This document shows positions 34,349 through 43,688 of a DNA stretch of 64,000 nt, one piece after another. This DNA comes from Parashewanella spongiae (GTDB taxonomy: Bacteria > Pseudomonadota > Gammaproteobacteria > Enterobacterales > Shewanellaceae). Under the pieces are notes generated by a model. The model was not told the DNA's origin, ran no database searches, and was given only the letters and a program-made list of their open reading frames with translations. Both the position numbers and the translations under genes were made by a program. Position 1 is the first letter of the stretch. Each line of letters opens with the position of its first letter. The stretch is from positions 2,170,001 to 2,234,000 of the forward strand of contig NZ_CP037952.1 in the NCBI RefSeq assembly GCF_004358345.1, given 5' to 3'.

Positions 34349-34507
34349 TACAACCCAGATGGGTTTTACAACCTTAGTGAATATATAAGCGCTTAATAAA
34401 GTAAGAACTTTGAGATAATTTCTTGTAAAAACAAGTATCAGCTAACCAAATTATTAATTTACGGCTAAAAGAGCGGTAAATAAAGAAAAGAACAAGCAAA
34501 CAGAATT

Positions 34508-34627
34508 TGTCTGGAGACAATAGAGCTGTGGCACCACCTGAATCCATTCCGAACTCAGAAGTGAAACGCAGTATCGCCGATGGTAGTGTGGGGTTTCCCC
34601 ATGTGAGAGTAGGTCATTTCCAGGCGC
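34508..34627 (+). rRNA. rrf: 5S ribosomal RNA
   Basis: About 120 nt. It begins TGTCTGGAGACAATAG, contains the conserved CCGAACTCAGAAGTGAAACG, and ends with CCAGGC pairing to the start. It lies about 160 bp after 23S. Confidence 0.95.
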
Positions 34628-34716
34628 CAAATCACTTTTAATAAAGTAAATTTCACTGGTGACAGAGTGAAGTAAAAGATTAATTTTATTTGCAAAGCAA
34701 ATAAAGTGAAAGAGTT

Positions 34717-34793
34717 GGAGCGGTAGTTCAGTTGGTTAGAATACCGGCCTGTCACGCCGGGGGTCGCGAGTTCGAGTCTCGTCCGTTCCGCCA
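34717..34793 (+). tRNA. tRNA-Asp (GTC)
   Basis: 77 nt with anticodon GTC in loop CTGTCAC, T-loop TTCGAGT and encoded CCA. It is the distal tRNA of the rRNA operon, as in many gammaproteobacteria. Confidence 0.95.
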
Positions 34794-34801
34794 ACACAAC
34801 A

Positions 34802-34832
34802 AAGCCTCGTCAGAAATGACGAGGCTTTTTTG
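34802..34832 (+). terminator. rRNA operon terminator
   Basis: AAGCCTCGTC / GACGAGGCTT stem with an AGAAAT loop, followed by TTTTTT. It directly follows tRNA-Asp. Confidence 0.92.
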
Positions 34833-35069
34833 TTTGCCCAGCGAAGCTGGCAAACCCGAAGGCAGAAAGAAGCCTGTATCACCCAGACTAAGGGGGAAGA
34901 TAATCCGAGTGGCAAGAAGCTTTTATACAAGAGGAAACTCAAGGTAGAAGTTGGTGCGAGGTGGCCGATGAGCCCGTAGTAGTGAGTAAAATCCAGCCGA
35001 TGAAAGCCAGTAATGGTGTGGAGGGCAAAACTGGATTGACCAATGACGTAGTTTATTGGCGGCCTCAAC

Positions 35070-35122
35070 AGCCAAAAGCCAAAAGCCAAAAGCCAAAAGC
35101 CAAAAGCCAAAAGCCAAAAGCC
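35070..35122. repeat. Heptanucleotide tandem repeat (AGCCAAA)7
   Basis: Seven perfect copies of AGCCAAA plus AGCC, inside the intron's non-coding part. On the minus strand it could encode a GFWLLAF repeat, but there is no gene there. It is a likely slippage site and strain-variable locus. Confidence 0.9.
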
Positions 35123-35389
35123 TTGATGTTGGCGAAGGGTTGAAGCTTAATTTAAGTTTGTGATGGACAGGATTTTTTTTCACAGATACAGAAAATCACA
35201 AAAAGATGAATGAGGCATTTCCGACTGGAGGCATTAGGAATAATGACTCTGGAGACCGAAGCCGTATACGGGAGTAATTCAGTCATATCAAAGTAAATTG
35301 CCAAGGGCTAGAAGGCTTTGAGGCTGAGTGAAATACACCAACTGATGAAAACAAGACACTGAACCCAAACAACGCACACAGAGAGGTCA

Positions 35390-36128
35390 ATGAGAGTTTA
35401 TTACAGCTTGTATGGTCGCTTACTTAACAAAGAAGCACTGTACAACGGATTTAAGAAAGTGTGGAGAGCCAAAGGCACTGCTGGAATTGATGAGCAGAGC
35501 TTAGAGCAATTCGCCTCAAATCTGAGTAACGAACTTGATAAACTTCTTATCGAACTCAAGACCAAGCAATACCGACCTTCAGCCGTCAAACGGGTAGAAA
35601 TCCCGAAAGATGATGGTGGAGTGAGAAAGCTTGGGACACCAACAGTTCGAGACCGAATCGTACAACAATGCCTAAACGATATACTAAGTCCGATATTTGA
35701 AGAGCAGTTCCATCCATCAAGCTATGGATATCGACCACACAGAAGCGGCCATGATGCCATAAACAAAGCCACGATGTTTATCCGTCAATATGACTTAAAA
35801 CATGTGGTGGATATGGATTTATCCAAATGCTTTGACTTACTCGACCAAGAGCTAATCTTAACGAGCATAAGCAGAAGGGTAAAAGATGGCAGTATCTTAA
35901 GGTTGATAAAACAGTTCCTTGAAAGCGGTGTTATCGTAGGAGGCAACTAGCAAGCAACAGTAGCAGGAAGTCCACAAGGTGGCGTTATCAGTCTACTGAT
36001 AGCGAATATCTACCTTGATGCCTTTGACCAAGAGATGAAACGTAGAAATCATCGATTGGTCAGATACGCAGATGATATCCTGATATTATGTCGCAGTCGC
36101 AAAGGTGCAGATAATGCACTGAAGCAAG
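35390..36128 (+). pseudogene. Group II intron reverse transcriptase, interrupted
   Basis: 186 codons with GTAGIDEQSLEQF, KQYRPSAVKRVEIPK, GVRKLGTPTVRDRIVQQ, SYGYRPHRSGHDA and DMDLSKCFDLLD. At 35948 a TAG replaces the codon expected before QATVAGSPQGGV. The same frame then continues through ANIYLDAFD and the catalytic YADD to ALKQA, where ISAs1 copy 1 cuts it. So it is inactivated twice: by a premature stop and by insertion. Confidence 0.88.
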
Positions 36129-37368
36129 CAGGGCGGGATCGCGCTTTAGGTCTTGAAAAAAATAATTAAAGAAATTTTGAACTTTCCTCTATAACGATGA
36201 TCAGATCGACAAATGAATACTGATTTGAGCCTGATTATGGACGTAATGAAAGAGATTGAGCAAATTGAAGACCATCGTGTAGAAGCCAATAAAGAGTATG
36301 ATTTAGCGGATATTATTTTTCTTACTATTGCCGCAGTGCTTTGCGGTGCGACAGGGTGGAAAGCCATCAACATTTTTGGGGAAGCTCAATTAGATTGGTT
36401 AAGACAATACCGTCCATTTAGTAACGGTATCCCGACAAGACATTCAATTGGAAGAATAATTAGAGGTGTTAAAGCCGAAAGTATGATGTCTTGCTTTATT
36501 AACTTTTCCAACACATTACGGGAACGAGATGGTAAAGAGCATATCAGCTTTGATGGTAAAGTGGCTTGTGGTTCTAAGCACGGGGATAACGTAGCAGCGC
36601 TTCAACTAATGACGGCAATGGTTGTGGATAATGGACTGATAATACGTCAAAAAGAAACGTCGACTAAAACGAACGAAATCCCTGTAATGCAATCCATGCT
36701 AAAACACATGGACATTGAAAATGCAGTTATTACCGCTGACGCCATGCACTGCCAGAAAGAAACTACAGCCTTAATACGTGAGGGAAAAGGTGATTACGTT
36801 CTTCAAGTGAAAAAGAATCAAGGTAAATTACTTGCTGAAATTGAAGCTTATTTTCATAAGTGCTATAGAGATACACCAGAGCTTTTAAAAAAGAATCACT
36901 TTACAGAATTAGACGGTGAGCACGGACGAATTAATGAAAGACATTATCGCCTTTTGCCAATTACAAATTGGTTTGACGAAACAGCTAAATTTGTAGGCAG
37001 TCATGCCGTTGTTGAAGTCACTCGAATGCGAGAGCTGAAGAATAAATCAAGTCAAGAAACGTCTTACTACATAACTTCGTTAGCCAGTGATGTGAAAGAT
37101 ATCGCTAAATATATACGGAAGCATTGGGCAATTGAAAATAGTCAGCATTGGGTTCTCGATGTCACTTTTAAAGAGGATGCCTGTAAAATTTATGCTGATG
37201 ATGGTGCAAAAAATTTGGCTACAATCAGAAGAAAGATTTTGAACTTAGTTAAAAGTCACTCTTCAAAAGACAGTGTTGCTGGCAAGATGCAGAGAGCCTG
37301 CTGGGATGCAAAATTTAGGGCTGAGATTTTGTTTGGTGAATATTTCATCAAAGCATAATCCCGCCCTG
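36129..37368 (+). mobile_element. ISAs1-family insertion sequence, copy 1
   Basis: 1240 bp, with ends CAGGGCGGGATCGCGCTTTA and, read from the right, CAGGGCGGGATTATGCTTTG. The copy at 41702-44062 is the same size once its insertion is removed. The flanks (CTGAAGCAAG left, CAACAGACCC right) do not match each other; the right flank instead matches copy 2 (see findings). Confidence 0.9.
36213..37358 (+). CDS. ISAs1-family transposase
   Basis: 381-residue DDE transposase. Seen: the N-terminal IEDHRVEANKEYDLADI, HISFDGKVACGS (first D), NAVITADAMHCQ (second D) and the C-terminal RKHWAIENSQHWVLDVTFKED with the glutamate. All catalytic blocks are intact, so this copy may be active. It is collinear with the interrupted copy 2. 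Confidence 0.93.
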   Translation: MNTDLSLIMDVMKEIEQIEDHRVEANKEYDLADIIFLTIAAVLCGATGWKAINIFGEAQLDWLRQYRPFSNGIPTRHSIGRIIRGVKAESMMSCFINFSNTLRERDGKEHISFDGKVACGSKHGDNVAALQLMTAMVVDNGLIIRQKETSTKTNEIPVMQSMLKHMDIENAVITADAMHCQKETTALIREGKGDYVLQVKKNQGKLLAEIEAYFHKCYRDTPELLKKNHFTELDGEHGRINERHYRLLPITNWFDETAKFVGSHAVVEVTRMRELKNKSSQETSYYITSLASDVKDIAKYIRKHWAIENSQHWVLDVTFKEDACKIYADDGAKNLATIRRKILNLVKSHSSKDSVAGKMQRACWDAKFRAEILFGEYFIKA

Positions 37369-37460
37369 CAACAGACCCTAGATATTGAATGAAAGATAGT
37401 AAAGTATTTTAAAGTTGAGAGTATCAAAGTCAGCAAGTGATTGGTTCTTGTTGATTGATA

Positions 37461-38291
37461 CTAAGGTCGTGTTTTACACAAACGAATATATGACTGAAGA
37501 GCCGGATGCGGTAATTTCGCACTTTCGGGTCTGTGTGGGGTCGATTCAGTAATGGGTCGCTCTACCACAATTTTTTCGAGAATAAATTGCTCACAACTCT
37601 CTCTAAATTCTAAAATACCTTTTTTGGAAAATCGGATATCTTCTTCATACCTTAACTTAGAAAAATCAGTCATAATTAGAGAGCCGTTATAACTCAACAT
37701 AAAGTCTTTAATATCGCAAAGTAATACATCAAAATCTAACTGATTAAGATTAAAACAAAGTTCGGCAAGTAAGTCAGCTGCACGATCTTTTGTCAATAAG
37801 CCTTGATTAATTGAAAGATCTAATGTTAATCCATCGACAAAATCATAAAATACAATTATATATTCTTTACCTCCAAAACCGTATTGAATAACTTCACGCA
37901 CATTAATTGTATATTTGGAATGCAAAATTTTATCAGCAAGATGTGCATTTGTATAATTTTTTCTAGCAAAATTATATTCATCCCTATGTATTTTAACAGT
38001 AAAGCAGTTAAACCTTTCTTTATGCTTAAATCTAAAAACTATGGCATCGTATGTTCCTTTTGACTTCTTTAACAATTTAATATCATAATCTTTCATACTC
38101 GACAATTGACTCAGAAGTTCAATGTTATTTACTAAGTCCACTCTCCCATTTAAACATTTTTTTTCAAAATCTAGTTTAAATTCTACCAAATCTAAATGTG
38201 AGTCAATTTGTTTTTGTGATTCACGCAGATGTCTTAAATCTGGTGTGTGATATTCAAAGGCTTTATATAAACCATTACAAAATGTAGACAT
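37461..38291 (-). CDS. Kinase-like protein A (divergent catalytic loop)
   Basis: 276 residues with a protein-kinase layout: ATP-lysine region CFTVKIHR (K100), a hinge-like YIIVFYDFVDG, a catalytic-loop-like LCDIKDFMLS (D193, K195) and TDFSK in the DFG position (D209). The loop lacks the HRD histidine and the asparagine, and DFG is DFS, so catalysis is uncertain. The first 240 residues match kinase-like B at 44754. The last about 35 diverge and are encoded by the antisense intron end. AAAGG lies 5 bp before the ATG. Confidence 0.6.
   Translation of the reverse strand: MSTFCNGLYKAFEYHTPDLRHLRESQKQIDSHLDLVEFKLDFEKKCLNGRVDLVNNIELLSQLSSMKDYDIKLLKKSKGTYDAIVFRFKHKERFNCFTVKIHRDEYNFARKNYTNAHLADKILHSKYTINVREVIQYGFGGKEYIIVFYDFVDGLTLDLSINQGLLTKDRAADLLAELCFNLNQLDFDVLLCDIKDFMLSYNGSLIMTDFSKLRYEEDIRFSKKGILEFRESCEQFILEKIVVERPITESTPHRPESAKLPHPALQSYIRLCKTRP
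37479..37560 (+). mobile_element. Group II intron 3'-end fragment (domain V-like)
   Basis: GAGCCGGATGCGGTAATTTC continues GCACTTTCGGGTC, folding as the 33-34-nt domain V hairpin with the AGC triad. It is followed by TGTGTGGGG, usual at the 3' end of such introns. It overlaps, in antisense, the C-terminal tail codons of the kinase-like gene at 37461. Confidence 0.6.
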
Positions 38292-38397
38292 ACAGACCTT
38301 TATTTAATGATAAACTTTTTATTGTGAATTACTGCATGTCAATCAACTAGCTCTAATTGTTATAAAATATAATAAAATGTTGTTACGGAAAGCCACT

Positions 38398-38547
38398 ATG
38401 TGCGTTTCTCAAAGCTATGCGTTATATTACTCTCTAGTATGTATAAGGTGTTTGATTCAACCTTATTTTTCAAAATACACATTAGAAGAATTACTAGATA
38501 TTGAACGAAAGTTCGATAAGAATGTGTTTCCTGAAATTATGAAATAG
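38398..38547 (+). CDS. Possible small ORF (49 codons)
   Basis: ATG 38398 opens a frame whose second half (TLEELLDIERKFDKNVFPEI) looks like real protein. It is divergent from kinase-like A. It could be a small gene or the tail of a lost one. The corresponding region upstream of kinase-like B is disrupted by miniature elements. Low confidence. Confidence 0.25.
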   Translation: MCVSQSYALYYSLVCIRCLIQPYFSKYTLEELLDIERKFDKNVFPEIMK

Positions 38548-38745
38548 TTTATAAGCTTATAAAGGTTAAAGAAGCTGACCCTGTCGAAATTGACTCAACT
38601 AAATTAAAAGAAAAGTCTTTTAAAACCTACCGAGTTTTATATATTGTGGCTTTTGGAACTTCATTCAAATATTAAAGGTGAATTAAATCTTACACCGCAA
38701 CATATGCTAACGAACCTTTAGCTTTCTTTTGTAACGTTGGCTTTT

Positions 38746-38911
38746 AAGTACCTATGCAAATGAAACCACACATTCTGACTCGCTATCTCAGCACACTACT
38801 ACGTTCCAGCTCAGGTTACATAGAGTGGCTATGCGCCCATCGCTGCGCCTTGCTATTGTGCAAATATATCAAGCTAGAATTATTCGATTACATTTGCATA
38901 GGTACTTATTT
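38746..38911. repeat. Family I-like repeat with terminal inverted repeats
   Basis: AAGTACCTATGCAAATG at 38746 is inverted at 38893 as CATTTGCATAGGTACTTA. The centre contains GGTTACATAGAGTGGCTATG arms like the repeats at 49440 and 60774. Non-coding. Confidence 0.6.
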
Positions 38912-38956
38912 CCGGCTTTGGTTTATATCCATATTTACTGTTTAAAAAGGAATATA

Positions 38957-39172
38957 CAGGGTAAACGCATGAGTGTTCCCCAAGCAAAAAACGTAGACAT
39001 TATAGCCAGTTATTCCAGTAAAAACGGGAATCCAGTGACTTTGGGCATTCAACTATAAGGCGCTAGGTGACCGACATACAAAACTGTCGTTATTTCATTA
39101 CCCGCTTTAGTGGGAATGACGAAACTACCACATGGGGTTGTGTATATTTCACTCACTCGTGCGTTTTCCCTG
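38957..39172. repeat. Family L miniature element, copy 1 (with 31-bp module)
   Basis: Terminal inverted repeats CAGGGTAAACGCATGAGTG / CAGGGAAAACGCACGAGTG, flanked by AATATA on both sides. A 31-bp module is inserted at about 39069 compared with copy 2 (47768-47943). Confidence 0.7.
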
Positions 39173-39365
39173 AATATAACAAACTAATAAATAAAGTTGC
39201 GAACAAATAACCAACTAAAATTTTTTAAGGTTTATCAATACACTAATTTTATTCAAGTTTTGTTCAGAGTGTTATGGTTATATTGCAATGTATTATTGAA
39301 AAAGGAATTTACCCGATTACATTTTAAACTGCATAAATAGAGATCGTTGGCAAGAGAAGTTGTTA

Positions 39366-39714
39366 TACCAATTACAGTAATTAAATTCCCAGCTCAGAGC
39401 TATGTATGTGTTCAAAGTACAAGTGAAATTGATGAAGACATAGTTATGACCGACATACAAAACTGTCGTTATTACATTGCTACGTTGAGACAATTTTGCG
39501 TAGTAATTTGAACACATATAATCTCGAAGGGCAAGGCTGGCTAAAGGATTCCATTACACGTTACAAGTTTTTTAATTATCCCGACAAAAGCACTAAGTGC
39601 GTTGAATGCCAGTTTTGTATGGCGGCCGTTAGGGTATATAGTACTTCAAACTTGCGCCTTGTACTGAAATCTTTTAGCTCTTGCTGAGTGGGAAGTTAAT
39701 TACTGTAATTGGTA
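39366..39714. repeat. Family F miniature element, copy 1
   Basis: About 350 bp, with 19-bp terminal inverted repeats TACCAATTACAGTAATTAA. The ends start and finish in TA, as for IS630/Tc1-type elements. It contains the 31-bp module at about 39449. It ends 54 bp before the Death-fold gene. Other copies are at 54710, 62068 and (partial) 63929, with one end at 47637. Confidence 0.8.
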
Positions 39715-39767
39715 TTATTAGAGCTTCATTAAAAAATGAAAAGATTTGAGTACATTTGGAGATGTGT

Positions 39768-41624
39768 ATGACAACACCAATTTCTGGAGCAAGCTTAGGA
39801 TTTAATTCATATACAAATCTTGAGGTTGAACCTACTAAACGAATTGACGTTAGCGATAATGGTTTATTTTCTCCGTTGGATTGCGAGCTTACTATAAAAG
39901 ACTTCCCCCTAGTTGTTGACAGTCTAAAAGGTATCAGATTTTCTAACATTTATTTTCTCGGGGTTGGTTTAGGTTTAGATGTGGCGGTATTAGGATTAAA
40001 TGACCCAAAAGGTGATGCTAAATTTCTTAACGTCGTTGTTAAACACTGGCTATCCGAATCCGATGCAGTTGTGGAACCTTTGGGCCCCCCTACATGGAGA
40101 ATTTTAGTCGAACAACTCAATGAAATAGAGGAAGAAACGCTCGGGCATAATTTACAAGAAAAGCTTGAACGGGGGGAGATACCTCCTAACTTTTCTCCGT
40201 TGGATTGCGAACTTACTATAGAAGACTTACCCCTAGTTGTTGGTAGTTTAAAATGTATTAAATTTTCTAACATTATTGATCTCGGTATTGAGTTAGGTTT
40301 AGACTCTGAGGTATTAAAATTAAATGAATTATCAGAGGGTGCTAATTTTCTTAACTTCGTTGTTGAACGTTGGTTATCCAAATCCGATGCGGGTATGGGC
40401 TCTTTGGAAACCCCTACATGGAAAACGTTAGTCAAACAACTCAATCTAATAGGGGAAGAAACTCTCGGACATAATTTACAAGAAAAGCTTGAGCGGGGTG
40501 AGATACTTCCTAACGTTTCTCCGTTGGATTACGAGCTTACTATAAAAGAGCTTCCCCTAATTGTCGAAAGACTAAAAGAAATCCTCCCTGAAAACATATC
40601 TTATCTAGGGGTTGGTTTAGGTATAAATTTAAGTGTATTAAACTCATCCCAAGCTGATAATAATCAGCTTCTATGTCAAGTAGTTCAACGTTGGTTATCC
40701 AAAAACGATGAAGTTATGACTCTTTCTGGCCTCCCTACATGGAGAAGGTTAATCGAGCAACTCAATAAAGTAGATGAAAATTTTATTGCACATAATTTAG
40801 AGGAAAAGCTTGAGCTTAGGGAAGTACCTCCTAAACTTCCACAACGTTTAGTACCCAAAGCGTCAAACACGCGTCTTACTAGGAACGATTTTGCTAGTGT
40901 TTCCAAAATCTTAATGAGACTTCCAATCGGAGATTTGAGCGAGCTGTTAATTGCCCTTGGGGTTAGCTTTTCCACAATCGATAAATTGAATAAAAATCGA
41001 GATTACATGGTAATTAGATGGATTGACGCTACTGATGGTGTTTTGCAATACTCAAAGTATCCTTGTTACAACGTGTTATCACAAGCCTTATGTCAAAATG
41101 GACACTGGGGATTAGCAGAGGAAATTGCAAAAACTTACCCTGCGGAACAAGGTTTAGAAGAAGTCGAATTGAGCCTACCCCAGTTTAATGAAAGCTGCTC
41201 ATCTATGGTGCCTGATATGCCTCTAAGTCACGCAGAGCAACAAAAATTGGATAAAATGCTTGATAAAAATATATCAAAAGGTGACTTTGTGTATGGGGGG
41301 ATAGTTTACCGTTTTATTAATAAACTGACGGTAGCAAGCTATATGGAACTGTGCCTGTATTTAGGAATATCGCAATCAAGAATATCCCGCATTGAATCAC
41401 ACCATGCTATTTTAATAAAGGATTTCTGGTTACAGGGGATGGATAATGCCATTCGTACCACCCGCTCTTTACGTACACTGCTGAATGCATTTAAGTCGAT
41501 GAACCAAAATGGCATAGCAAATGATCTTAAAGCGTACTGCATAGAGCAAATTAGGAAAGGGGTTACTCACGATAGTGTGCCAACACCTTCACTTATGACA
41601 CCACCATTAAATTTCCGCTCATAG
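39768..41624 (+). CDS. Five-module Death-fold protein
   Basis: 618 residues, from ATG 39768 (TTTGGAGATGTGT upstream). Modules 1 to 3 (about 35-142, 143-250, 251-360) are a tandem Death-domain repeat: PLDCELTIKDFPLVV, then YLGVGLG, VVKHWLS and PTWRILVEQLN-(6)-LGHNLQEKLE. Modules 4 (about 370-460; LLIALGVSF, MVIRWIDA) and 5 (about 495-590; MELCLYLGISQSRI, FWLQGMDNA) are diverged. No other domain, signal peptide or membrane segment. Such arrays act as oligomerisation adaptors in animals. Its role here is unknown. Domain calls are by eye. Confidence 0.7.
   Translation: MTTPISGASLGFNSYTNLEVEPTKRIDVSDNGLFSPLDCELTIKDFPLVVDSLKGIRFSNIYFLGVGLGLDVAVLGLNDPKGDAKFLNVVVKHWLSESDAVVEPLGPPTWRILVEQLNEIEEETLGHNLQEKLERGEIPPNFSPLDCELTIEDLPLVVGSLKCIKFSNIIDLGIELGLDSEVLKLNELSEGANFLNFVVERWLSKSDAGMGSLETPTWKTLVKQLNLIGEETLGHNLQEKLERGEILPNVSPLDYELTIKELPLIVERLKEILPENISYLGVGLGINLSVLNSSQADNNQLLCQVVQRWLSKNDEVMTLSGLPTWRRLIEQLNKVDENFIAHNLEEKLELREVPPKLPQRLVPKASNTRLTRNDFASVSKILMRLPIGDLSELLIALGVSFSTIDKLNKNRDYMVIRWIDATDGVLQYSKYPCYNVLSQALCQNGHWGLAEEIAKTYPAEQGLEEVELSLPQFNESCSSMVPDMPLSHAEQQKLDKMLDKNISKGDFVYGGIVYRFINKLTVASYMELCLYLGISQSRISRIESHHAILIKDFWLQGMDNAIRTTRSLRTLLNAFKSMNQNGIANDLKAYCIEQIRKGVTHDSVPTPSLMTPPLNFRS
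39867..40838. repeat. Three 324-bp direct repeats within the Death-fold gene
   Basis: The word CTCCGTTGGATT(A/G)CGA begins at about 39871, 40195 and 40519, exactly 324 bp (108 codons) apart. The in-frame period shows whole-module duplication. Repeats 1 and 2 are most similar; repeat 3 is more diverged. Confidence 0.85.
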
Positions 41625-42574
41625 ATTGTTCCATATCAATTACCCGCGCCATCTACTTTAACATTCATTCAAAGTTTAATCCCTTCAACTTCAGTTAAGG
41701 CCAGGGCGGGATTATGCTTTGATGAAATATTCACCAAACAAAATCTCAGCCCTAAATTTTGCATCCCAGCAGGCTCTCTGCATCTTGCCAGCAACACTGT
41801 CTTTTGAAGAGTGACTTTTAACTAAGTTCAAAATCTTTCTTCTGATTGTAGCCAAATTTTTTGCACCATCATCAGCATAAATTTTACAGGCATCCTCTTT
41901 AAAAGTGACATCGAGAACCCAATGCTGACTATTTTCAATTGCCCAATGCTTCCGTATATATTTAGCGATATCTTTCACATCACTGGCTAACGAAGTTATG
42001 TAGTAAGACGTTTCTTGACTTGATTTATTCTTCAGCTCTCGCATTCGAGTGACTTCAACAACGGCATGACTGCCTACAAATTTAGCTGTTTCGTCAAACC
42101 AATTTGTAATTGGCAAAAGGCGATAATGTCTTTCATTAATTCGTCCGTGCTCACCGTCTAATTCTGTAAAGTGATTCTTTTTTAAAAGCTCTGGTGTATC
42201 TCTATAGCACTTATGAAAATAAGCTTCAATTTCAGCAAGTAATTTACCTTGATTCTTTTTCACTTGAAGAACGTAATCACCTTTTCCCTCACGTATTAAG
42301 GCTGTAGTTTCTTTCTGGCAGTGCATGGCGTCAGCGGTAATAACTGCATTTTCAATGTCCATGTGTTTTAGCATGGATTGCATTACAGGGATTTCGTTCG
42401 TTTTAGTCGACGTTTCTTTTTGACGTATTATCAGTCCATTATCCACAACCATTGCCGTCATTAGTTGAAGCGCTGCTACGTTATCCCCGTGCTTAGAACC
42501 ACAAGCCACTTTACCATCAAAGCTGATATGCTCTTTACCATCTCGTTCCCGTAATGTGTTGGAAAAGTTAATAA

Positions 42575-43688
42575 CTCATGTTACGCACCGCCTAAAAATT
42601 AGTGGCATAATCAAGCTATGAACGATGAATTACTAGAGCTGTATAGCGATTACCAACTATCTAGCTTTGGACAAGTAACAGCAACAGGGATGTCAGACTT
42701 ACTAGATGGTGCTTACAGTCATGATCAGGTAACAAGACTCCTTTCTACTAACGAGTTCACCAGTAAAACTCTTTGGGGAATGGTTAAATCCACTGTAAGA
42801 CAGGTCGAAGAAGATGATGCCGTTCTTATTTTCGATGATACGATTGAAGAAAAGCCTTATACGGACGAAAGCGACTTGATCGCTTACCACTACGACCACA
42901 CAAAAAATCGAACCGTTAAAGGGATTAACCTTCTTAATTGTCTTTACTACTCCCAAGGTGTATCAATTCCAGTATCTTATAAGTTGATCACTAAGCCAAT
43001 TCCCTATTGTGATCTGAAAACTAAGAAAGTTCGCAGAATGTCTGAAACAACTAAGAATGAAGATTTTAGAGAGCTTTTACAAATTAGTTACCAAAACCAA
43101 CTTAAATTCAAATATGTTCTAGCAGACAGTTGGTTCTGTTCAAATGAAAATATGGTGTTTATCAAACACAAATGCCACAAGGATTTTATCATGGCGTGCA
43201 AATCTAATCGTCTTGTTTCTTTGAGTGAAGATGATAAGAAGCATAAGAAATCACAACGGGTTGATACACTTGAGTTTCAAGAAGGGCAGTCTGTCAAAGT
43301 TTGGATATCTGGGGTAGATTTTGAGTTACAGTTATCCAAGAAAGTCTTTAAAAACAAAGATGGAAGTACAGGCGAGCTTTACTTGTTATGCAGTGATTTA
43401 AGTTGTGATGATGAGTTCATCCAAGCGGTCTATCAAAAACGATGGAACGTTGAACTCTTCCATAAAAACCTGAAGTCAAATGCGGCAATTACCCGTTCTC
43501 CAGCACATACAGTTAAAACACAAAGTAATCATCAATTTTTATCAATTTATAGTGCATTTAGGCTTGAAACCTTAGCTTTAAAACTGAAAATGAATAAATT
43601 TCAACTGAGGGCGAAACTGTATATAAAAGCATTAAAAACAGCCTTTACAGAACTTCAAACTCTAAAAGCTGTTAGTGCGTAACATGAG
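42575..43688 (+). mobile_element. Insertion sequence nested in ISAs1 copy 2
   Basis: 1114 bp with terminal inverted repeats CTCATGTTACGCA / TGCGTAACATGAG, and a 7-bp target duplication TTAATAA at 42568-42574 and 43689-43695. TTAATAA occurs once at the same place in the intact ISAs1 copy. Encodes one transposase. Confidence 0.93.
42618..43682 (+). CDS. DDE transposase (IS4/IS701-like)
   Basis: 354 residues. Seen: FDDTIEEKPYTDESD (first D), YVLADSWFCS (second D) and YQKRWNVELFHKNLK with the catalytic glutamate in the Y-x-x-x-W-x-(V/I)-E-x-F-H-K-x-L-K pattern. Its reading frame is intact. I am sure of the DDE type; the exact IS family is less certain. Confidence 0.85.
   Translation: MNDELLELYSDYQLSSFGQVTATGMSDLLDGAYSHDQVTRLLSTNEFTSKTLWGMVKSTVRQVEEDDAVLIFDDTIEEKPYTDESDLIAYHYDHTKNRTVKGINLLNCLYYSQGVSIPVSYKLITKPIPYCDLKTKKVRRMSETTKNEDFRELLQISYQNQLKFKYVLADSWFCSNENMVFIKHKCHKDFIMACKSNRLVSLSEDDKKHKKSQRVDTLEFQEGQSVKVWISGVDFELQLSKKVFKNKDGSTGELYLLCSDLSCDDEFIQAVYQKRWNVELFHKNLKSNAAITRSPAHTVKTQSNHQFLSIYSAFRLETLALKLKMNKFQLRAKLYIKALKTAFTELQTLKAVSA

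Larger units (their letters stand above)
34954..36128 (+). mobile_element. Group II intron, 3'-truncated by ISAs1
   Basis: GTGCGAG at 34954 fits the group II 5' consensus GTGYG. It is followed by a structured region (for example GGAGACCGAAGCC near 35250) and the intron-encoded RT from 35390. The element stops at 36128, where ISAs1 copy 1 begins. The 5' boundary is a motif call only. It lies immediately downstream of the rRNA operon terminator, a typical landing site for such introns. Confidence 0.55.

Noticed and set aside
35070-35122. Short-period repeats that could be taken for a CRISPR
   Set aside because: It is a simple 7-bp tandem repeat with no unique spacers.
34736-35183. Frames on both strands rich in repeats, including a GFWLLAF array
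   Set aside because: They arise from the AGCCAAA tandem repeat and the tRNA-Asp gene.
38754-39058. Two plus-strand frames of 63 and 77 codons
   Set aside because: They cross the family I-like and family L repeats and are not conserved between copies of those repeats.
41702-41712. Idea that the two ISAs1 copies form a composite transposon carrying the Death-fold array
   Set aside because: No duplication flanks the outer ends; flank matching instead shows an inversion between the copies.
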